The translations under genes were made by a program, and so were the position numbers. DNA of 5,773 bases, taken from an uncultured bacterium. Its GTDB lineage: Bacteria > Actinomycetota > Coriobacteriia > Coriobacteriales > Coriobacteriaceae. The notes beneath the pieces are model-generated. The model made no database searches. It was not told the origin of the DNA and was given only the letters and a program-made list of their open reading frames with translations. The DNA lies in contig CAJMSV010000106.1 in the NCBI GenBank assembly GCA_905216175.1, positions 1 to 5,773 on the forward strand. The letters run 5' to 3'. This document shows positions 1 to 5,300 of the stretch, piece after piece. Numbering within the stretch: the stretch's first letter is position 1; every line of letters begins with the position of its first letter.

Positions 1-47
1 CCTCCCCGCCCCCTCCCTCCCAACCCCCCTCGCCGCCCTCGCCCACC
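1..47. repeat. C-rich low-complexity tract (potential G-quadruplex on the - strand)
   Basis: The first 47 bases are almost pure pyrimidine and mostly C, with at least four separate runs of three or more C (4-7, 9-13, 15-17, 19-21, 24-29) parted by one or two bases. The complementary strand could therefore form a G-quadruplex. Two + frames are open from the left edge, one ending at TGA 82-84 and the other at about 163, and both would start as Pro/Ser-rich peptides. The tract could therefore be the tail of an upstream gene, but nothing in those translations resembles a known family. It may equally be intergenic low-complexity DNA. Confidence 0.5.
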
Positions 48-329
48 ATATCTGTGCCGGACAAAATATCAGACCCTCTATTGAGAAGTTGTGTAGGGGT
101 TAGCCGCAGATGTTGGATAAAGCAGACAAGTGTGGGGACAAATAACCACTTACGGCAAAAATAGTAGCATTTGGCGGAAAGACGTTGATAAAAACGCGGA
201 AGTAGCTACGGTGATTGTTATAAATAGATTTCAGATTGGCTTTTTCGAACTCATCTATTAAGCGTCTTAGAAAAGTGGCTAATCCTTGATGGGATCGAAT
301 ATAGCCTCGATGGGGATGAAATAATCACG
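48..329 (+). promoter_or_regulatory. AT-rich leader region upstream of the signal peptidase gene
   Basis: About 280 bases with no convincing gene. Composition drops sharply from the C-rich tract (23 of 60 G+C in 181-240), as expected of a promoter and leader region. I see a weak dyad (AAGTG 128-132 with CACTT 147-151) and a possible extended -10 box at 216-224. A short ATG-started frame at 289-324 ends six bases before the TTG start of the next gene. I compared it by eye with c-di-GMP class I riboswitch features and saw no match. The region most likely holds the promoter for the three-gene cluster. Confidence 0.5.
216..224 (+). promoter_or_regulatory. Candidate extended -10 promoter
   Basis: The bases TGTTATAAA fit the extended -10 pattern TG-N-TATAAT with one mismatch in the hexamer. 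They sit in the most AT-rich part of the leader, about 105 bases before the signal peptidase start. No good -35 box lies 16-18 bases upstream; the TTGATA at 185-190 is too far away (28 bases). Transcription would begin near 231. This is a consensus match by eye only. Confidence 0.3.
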
Positions 330-887
330 TTGGCAGCGCGCGGATTCAGACGATTTATTTCGCTTCTTAGTAGCATGGCGCTCGCGCTTGTCATAGCCCT
401 TGCCGTTGTTTCTTTTGCTCCTCGCGCATTTGGATACATGCCTTTTGCAGTGCTTTCGGGCTCTATGGAACCCGAGCTTCCCGTCGGCTCCATGGTGTTT
501 GTCCACCAGGTTGACCCAACGAATATTGCCGTGGGCGACAATGCAACTTTTTACCGATCGGACGGCGCTGTGGTGACTCACCAGGTGTACGAGGTCGACC
601 CTGTGGCGCAAACGATCGGCACGCAGGGAATCGCAAACAAAAATGCAGATGGAACCATCGTGCACGACGCCGAGCAGACGCCTTTTTCACGCGTGATCGG
701 TGTCGTCTCTCTTTGTGTCCCTTACCTGGGCTTCGTTAACGCATATTGCACGACGATGCCCGGTTTGCTTGTTGTGGCGGCCGTTCTGGCGCTGCTGGTC
801 GCGGCGTCGATTGTGCTCGATCGGATGGTTCCCGACGAGCCTGCGGACAAGCATGCCCGCGCGCATGCGAGGGAGCGGCGTCCATAG
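330..887 (+). CDS. sipW: SipW/ER-type signal peptidase I
   Basis: Membrane serine protease that removes signal peptides from exported proteins, here probably from the two downstream proteins with SipW-type signals. The 185-residue product has an N-terminal membrane anchor (about 12-30, preceded by R4, R7 and R8). It then carries the signal peptidase box VLSGSMEP (41-48), with Ser45 as likely nucleophile, and VVTHQV (81-86), with His84 replacing the Lys of ordinary bacterial enzymes. That His marks the SipW/archaeal/ER subgroup. A second membrane segment lies at about 142-164, followed by a basic tail. The Ser-His spacing of 39 fits the family. The usual T-K-G-D-x-N box reads TQGIAN (98-103), so its Asp is Ile; Asp107 lies nearby. 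The start is TTG at 330. No in-frame ATG exists upstream before the stop at 225-227, and the next ATG (375) would delete the basic N-terminus. The nearest purine-rich box, GGGGA at 312-316, is a long 13 bases away, so the start is less certain than the function. Confidence 0.9.
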   Translation: MAARGFRRFISLLSSMALALVIALAVVSFAPRAFGYMPFAVLSGSMEPELPVGSMVFVHQVDPTNIAVGDNATFYRSDGAVVTHQVYEVDPVAQTIGTQGIANKNADGTIVHDAEQTPFSRVIGVVSLCVPYLGFVNAYCTTMPGLLVVAAVLALLVAASIVLDRMVPDEPADKHARAHARERRP

Positions 888-909
888 CGGCAGGGAGAGG
901 TGCCGGCGG

Positions 910-927
910 CGGCAAGGGCCGTTGCCG
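910..927 (+). other. Small GC-rich hairpin in the sipW-tasA-like gap
   Basis: CGGCAA (910-915) and TTGCCG (922-927) form a perfect 6-bp stem with a 6-base loop. It sits in the 70-base gap between the peptidase and the next gene, about 18 bases before that gene's ribosome-binding site. There is no T-tract, so it is not a terminator. It could mark an RNA-processing or stability point that favours the downstream structural gene, but a stem this short can arise by chance in GC-rich DNA. Confidence 0.3.
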
Positions 928-945
928 GGGAAGGCGATTCTCGAA

Positions 946-949
946 AGGA
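946..949 (+). promoter_or_regulatory. Ribosome-binding site of the TasA-like gene
   Basis: AGGA within AAAGGAAGAG lies 8 bases before the ATG at 958. This is the clearest translation signal in the window and fixes the start of the TasA-like gene. It contrasts with the weak signals before the peptidase (TTG start) and before the large gene at 1742, which suggests the fibre protein is made in the greatest amount. Confidence 0.7.
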
Positions 950-957
950 AGAGAACT

Positions 958-1644
958 ATGGAGAACAAGAAGAAAAAGCGCTACGGCATCGTTGCCGCCT
1001 TGCTGCTGCTGGTGCTGGCCGCCGGCGTGGGCACCTACGCCTGGCTGACGGCGCAGTCGAGCCTGACCAACAACTTCACCACTGCGGGCATCAACAAGCC
1101 AACTACCGATCCCGACAAACCGGGGCAGCCAATTCCGACTGACCCCGATAAGGTCAACGGCAACCTGACCGAGACCAAGTGGGTTAAGGACTCTAAGCTC
1201 GCCCCCGGCGTGTCTGTTGCCAAGAATCCTAATGTCGGTATCGGCAAGGGATCCGAGGATGCATATGTGTACGTCTTCGTGAACAACAAGACGGCGCCTG
1301 CCGGGACCGATGATTCCAAGACGACTTACTTCACCATTAACTCTGGTTGGCAGGCCGTTGATGCGAGCACCGTTGCGGGCGAGCCGACTCATTATCTCGG
1401 TGGCCTTTTTGTTTATATTGGTGGAGGAACCGAGGCTACTCCGCTTATTGCCAGCAAGACTGAGGATAAGTGGACTGGCGAGCTGTTCAGCCAGGTGACT
1501 ACGCCCAAGGAGACCGAGCAAAAGGATTTCTCCAATCCTGCGACGATGGATGTCAACTGCTTCATTTACGCGGCAGACGGGACCCCTGAGGGTTCGTCTG
1601 CGTCTGCCTTGGCTGCTGCCAGGGATTGGGCTAACTGTATGTAG
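958..1644 (+). CDS. TasA/camelysin-like secreted protein with SipW-type signal
   Basis: Predicted surface fibre or biofilm-matrix protein of 228 residues. It opens with a basic stretch (K4-R8), a hydrophobic core (about 10-25) and the motif GTYAWLT (25-31), the hallmark of SipW-dependent signals. By analogy with Bacillus TasA, cleavage would fall after Ala28. A Pro/Asp-rich linker with two DPDK units (51-65) follows. The phrase LAPGVSVAKNPNV (81-93) plus SEDAYVYVFVNN (99-110) resembles the conserved strand region of TasA-type domains, in which a 'PG...k.P.V' segment precedes '(E/D)aYV.v.v'. Two cysteines (C201, C227) near the C-terminus could pair. There is no membrane anchor or LPXTG motif, so the product is probably polymerised or released. 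The start is ATG with a strong ribosome-binding site 70 bases after sipW; adjacency makes it the prime substrate. Family membership is supported by motifs; fibre formation is inferred. Confidence 0.85.
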   Translation: MENKKKKRYGIVAALLLLVLAAGVGTYAWLTAQSSLTNNFTTAGINKPTTDPDKPGQPIPTDPDKVNGNLTETKWVKDSKLAPGVSVAKNPNVGIGKGSEDAYVYVFVNNKTAPAGTDDSKTTYFTINSGWQAVDASTVAGEPTHYLGGLFVYIGGGTEATPLIASKTEDKWTGELFSQVTTPKETEQKDFSNPATMDVNCFIYAADGTPEGSSASALAAARDWANCM

Positions 1645-1662
1645 TAATCCCACCCCTTCCAC

Positions 1663-1710
1663 CGAGATCCCGACCCGCTCCCCAACCCCTATATTCGGGT
1701 CGGGATCTCG
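1663..1710 (+). terminator. 15-bp perfect stem-loop; partial terminator or attenuator
   Basis: CGAGATCCCGACCCG (1663-1677) is the exact reverse complement of CGGGTCGGGATCTCG (1696-1710), giving a 15-bp stem (11 GC pairs) with an 18-base loop. It begins 18 bases after the TasA-like stop codon and ends 31 bases before the next ATG. The tail is ATCCCCCTTTGAT, with only three T, so it is a poor classical terminator. It may stop part of the transcription, stabilise the 3' end of the TasA-like message, or act as a regulated attenuator. The dyad is certain; its function is not. Confidence 0.55.
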
Positions 1711-1741
1711 ATCCCCCTTTGATCGACGATTGGCGAACGTA

Positions 1742-2389
1742 ATGCTCAACAATCTTTCCGACAATCAGAAACGCACCTTGGCGCTTGCCGCGATGGCGCT
1801 GTTTGCCCTGGCGTGCCTGTGTGGCACGCTGGCTTTTACCGTTGATATGGTCCCGGCGAACAACGTCCTATCGTTTGGCAGCGTGAAGGTACGAGTCTGC
1901 GAATACACCCTCAACGAGCAGGGCGAGGAGATTCCGTTTGAGGCTGACGAGCACGGGGGCTATCCCGACACCAAGGCCGGGGGCTCTGACATTAGCCGCA
2001 TTGTGCGCGTGGAGAACGCCGGCGCGCAGCCTGAGTACGTTCGCGCTCGTCTGCGCATGACGTCAGTGGCACCCGACGGTACGAGTGCGGATGCCTCGGG
2101 CAACGTCGCCTTTCACGTGAACGCGGGCGAGGGGTCCCCGTGGATCGATGGCGGCGATGGGTGGTACTACTACCGCGGATTGGCTGGTCGTGGCGGCATG
2201 CTCGACCCCGGTGCCATGACGGAGAGTCTCATGGATTCGCTGCGCTTTGTGGGCGACTACAACGATGCCGCGCGCGGTGGCTCATTCAAACTCGATATCG
2301 ACGTCCAGGCCGTGCAGGCCAAAAACCAGCAGGCAAACGATACTGTCCTCGACGTGCTCGACGCCGCGGGCTGGCCGGAGGCGAACCAG
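1742..2389 (+). other. Part one: SipW-dependent camelysin/TasA-like module (residues 1-216)
   Basis: This module has the size and order of a complete small secreted protein: basic start, hydrophobic segment, GTLAFT, then a beta-rich domain that ends in the AVQ...AGW pattern usual at the C-terminus of such proteins. Nothing further would be expected after W211. It differs from the upstream TasA-like protein in sequence but shares the signal type, so it is probably a second substrate of the peptidase. In Bacillus the SipW partners TasA and TapA also differ in this way; the parallel is inference. Confidence 0.7.
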
Positions 2390-5300
2390 CCCATGGAGAT
2401 CAAGAACAGAAACCGAGGTGTGCTCAGCAAGCTGGTTGCCGTCGCGGCGATTGCCCTTTGCTGCGTTATGGTGCTGCCGGCGGCAGCGCATGCCGAGGAA
2501 CAGACCGAATTCCATATCACAAACAGGAACGACTTCTTGGCGTGTGTCGCGCTGTCGCGTCAGCGCGACACATCGCAGTGGCGCGTCTATCTCGATAACG
2601 ATATCGTTCTTAACGATGATGATATGAACGCCATTGTTGCGGATACAGTCAAGCACCTCTCCTTTGGCAACAAAGAACATCCCTTTAAGGGCGTCTTTGA
2701 CGGTCAAAACCATACCGTGAAGGGCCTGAACTACGAGAATAAGGTCTTGGACCCCGAGCGCGATACGGGCTTCTTTGCTGAGACCGACGGCGCCACCATC
2801 AAGAACTTCCTTGTCGAGGACGCCAACATTTGGGCTGACTTCCGCGGCGGCATTATCGTGGGCAAGGCCGTCAAAACACACTTCGATAACGTTATGGTCA
2901 TGGAGAGCACCCTGCACGTTACGTGCGCCAACAACATGCTCAATGTGATTACCAACGCGGGCTTTGAGGGAGGCCTGATTGCCGGCGAGCTCGACGGTTG
3001 CACCCTCTACAACTGCGAGGTCCGTGGTGGCCGCGCCGTTAACAACACGACTTCGGGCGTACAGGCAATCGGTGGCGAGGGCCTGTATATGGCGGCGTTT
3101 GCCGGCTACGTTAAGGAGTCGACCATCGAGTATTGCCGCGTGACGCCTACGCGCAACGAGGATGGCTCGATTGCCGAGAAGGGCATGACCGACGTCACCA
3201 ATAAATACGATGTGGCCGTCGGCGCCCTGGGCGGCAACAACGTGTACGCCTCGGGCTTTGTGGGCTGCATGGCGGGCGACGCCAAGATCATCGACTGCTT
3301 CTCGACGGCGCAGTGCTACAGCTATGCCGCGTCGTACGTGGGTGTTGTCGCCGTGACGCGCGCGTGGACGGGTGGCCTGGCGGGCCGTATTTTGACTGAA
3401 AAGGGCAACGAGCTCGTCCGCAGCCATTTTGCGGGTGACTTGAGCTCGCGTCAGTACAACCCCATCGCCGTGATCCCCATCATCCAAAACGACGTGAACC
3501 TGGGCGGTATTGCTGCGCGCGCCAACAAGGGCGATGCCACGGTCACCGAATGTTACTTTAAGCCGAGTGTGAGCCTTTCCGGCAATAGCCAGGGCAATCC
3601 TGCCAAAAAGAAGATCCCCTCGTTTGGCGGCGACGGTACCACCAAGGGCGACGGCTACGGCCCGTGGGATGACGAGCGCTACACCACGCGCGAGCTGTGG
3701 GAACAGCACGACTATGACTTTTGCGCCGGCACCATGCGCTCGACCGCTAACGATGAGGCCCTTGGCGGTTCGCATGCCAACGAGTGGGCGATGGATTACA
3801 GGCTGAATATCCCCGTGCATGGCCAGAGCGTTAAGGCGACGATTGATTTTCCCGGCGCGGGTACCGCGACAATCGAGAAGACCAAACTTGGCAAAGACCA
3901 GGCGACCACGGATCCGTACGCCTTTGCCGTGAGTGCCGTGCTGGCGGGAACTGCTCAGGGCTTGGCCCAGGGCGATACCTCGGTGACGTTCAGGCAGGAT
4001 ACCTCCGCAAAGCCTGCGGGGCTGAGCGAAGCGAACGGCGGCTACCGCTTTATGGGCTGGTTCCGCGAGCGCGATGTGCGTGCGAATCGAATTGGACAAG
4101 ACAACAGCTGGTTTGACGGCAAGACCGATGACGCTGCGGTGAAAGATGGCAAGCGCGTTCAGGACAACACGAAGCACGAGGCGACGTCTATCTACACTGC
4201 CGACAACGGCAAGGATCATGCCGAGAGTGAGGGCTTCAAGGGCAATGACCTCTTTATCGCTTCATACGAGGCGCAGGTGCTGTTCTATAACGTTAAGGGC
4301 GAGATGCTCAATTGGAAAGACGGCAAGGCGCACGATCAGTCTACGGACTGGTACCGCTATGGCGTCGGTTTGACGCCCGCTGCCCCCGCGGATCGCGGCG
4401 GCTTGCCGCCTACCGCGACGTTTATTGGATGGACCACGCAGCCGAATGCCGATAAGAGCATGAATGGCGCCTATGCTGCCATTACCTCAGATCAGCTGGC
4501 TGATCTGAAAAACAAGGGAGCATTCTATCCCGTGGGCAGCGAGATTGCCGTGGTCGGCCCCACCGATTTCTATCCCGTGTACAGCGACTACGTGTCGAAC
4601 ATCATGACGGTGTTCGAGGGCAATGAGCAGGACAAAATCGACAATGAGACCCTACGTGACGGCGTTGGCAAAACCAAAGTCGACGTCCAGACTGCCGGGG
4701 ACGGCACCAGCGTCTACACGGTACAGGTGCGCGACACGGACGGTACGCCCCTGTCCGAGGGCGGCAAGCTGCCCGATGGGTATCGCTTCCTGGGCTGGTA
4801 CGAAAACAAGCAGGTCGCCGATGGGTCCACGGTTGAGGTCCGCGTAAGCCGAGACCCCAGCTATACACTCCCTGCCGATGTCGATCTAACCGTGCTGCAC
4901 ACCTATACGGCGCGCTTTGAGTACCGCGTGGATTATTACGTTCGGGCTTATACCAACCAAGGGTTTACGGACAGCAAGCTACTTTGTTCCGTTTGGAATC
5001 GCTATCAAACGCCCTTTGAGGAAAACCTCGGTAGTACCTTCGTGCGTGAAAACGTCGTCCACTGGGGTCCGGAGCATGTTGACCACGGTATAAAGAATAG
5101 GTATGACGAAACGTGTGACACGCGCTTCACGAAGGAAACCCTTGTCGTGAGTCCCCTTAATGCGTACTCGCACAACGTTAAAAACGATAAGGGAGCCGAT
5201 ACTCTAAAAGACCTCTATGCCGATACCGATTTTCCAGGCGCTGCAACGCTAAGCGATACCTGGACTTCGGCTTCGCTGAACGTAACGGTCAAACTGGTGA

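Noticed and set aside
1..84. 3' end of an upstream gene (Pro-rich frame ending TGA 82-84)
   Set aside because: Open frames in a C-rich tract are expected by composition, two frames are open at once, and neither translation shows a family signature.
85..210. Riboswitch or structured RNA in the leader
   Set aside because: Only a 5-bp dyad (128-132/147-151) was found and no known riboswitch core was recognised.
700..957. Longer N-terminus for the TasA-like gene (start at 700)
   Set aside because: The added 86 residues overlap sipW, are Arg/Cys-rich and would bury the signal peptide. The ATG at 958 has a strong ribosome-binding site and opens a proper SipW-type signal.
736..1764. 342-codon open frame on the - strand opposite the sipW end and TasA-like gene
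   Set aside because: It crosses two well-supported + genes and an intergenic stem-loop, and its translation is Arg/Gly-rich without motifs.
1805..1824. Lipoprotein lipobox at Cys25/Cys27 of the large protein, or at Cys240/Cys241 of the second signal
   Set aside because: The residues before each Cys do not fit L-(A/S)-(G/A)-C, and SipW-type and AXA cleavage motifs explain both signals better.
2140..2627. Overlapping + frames of 126-152 codons around the junction
   Set aside because: They run out of phase with the motif-bearing frame and encode Arg-rich peptides without family features.
2282..4219. 645-codon open frame on the - strand opposite the adhesin
   Set aside because: It mirrors the codon phase of the + strand gene, whose motifs (signal peptide, GLUG, F-x-G-W repeats) are clear. 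The antisense translation is Val/Ala/Arg/His-rich with no recognisable domain, as expected of a shadow frame in GC-rich DNA.
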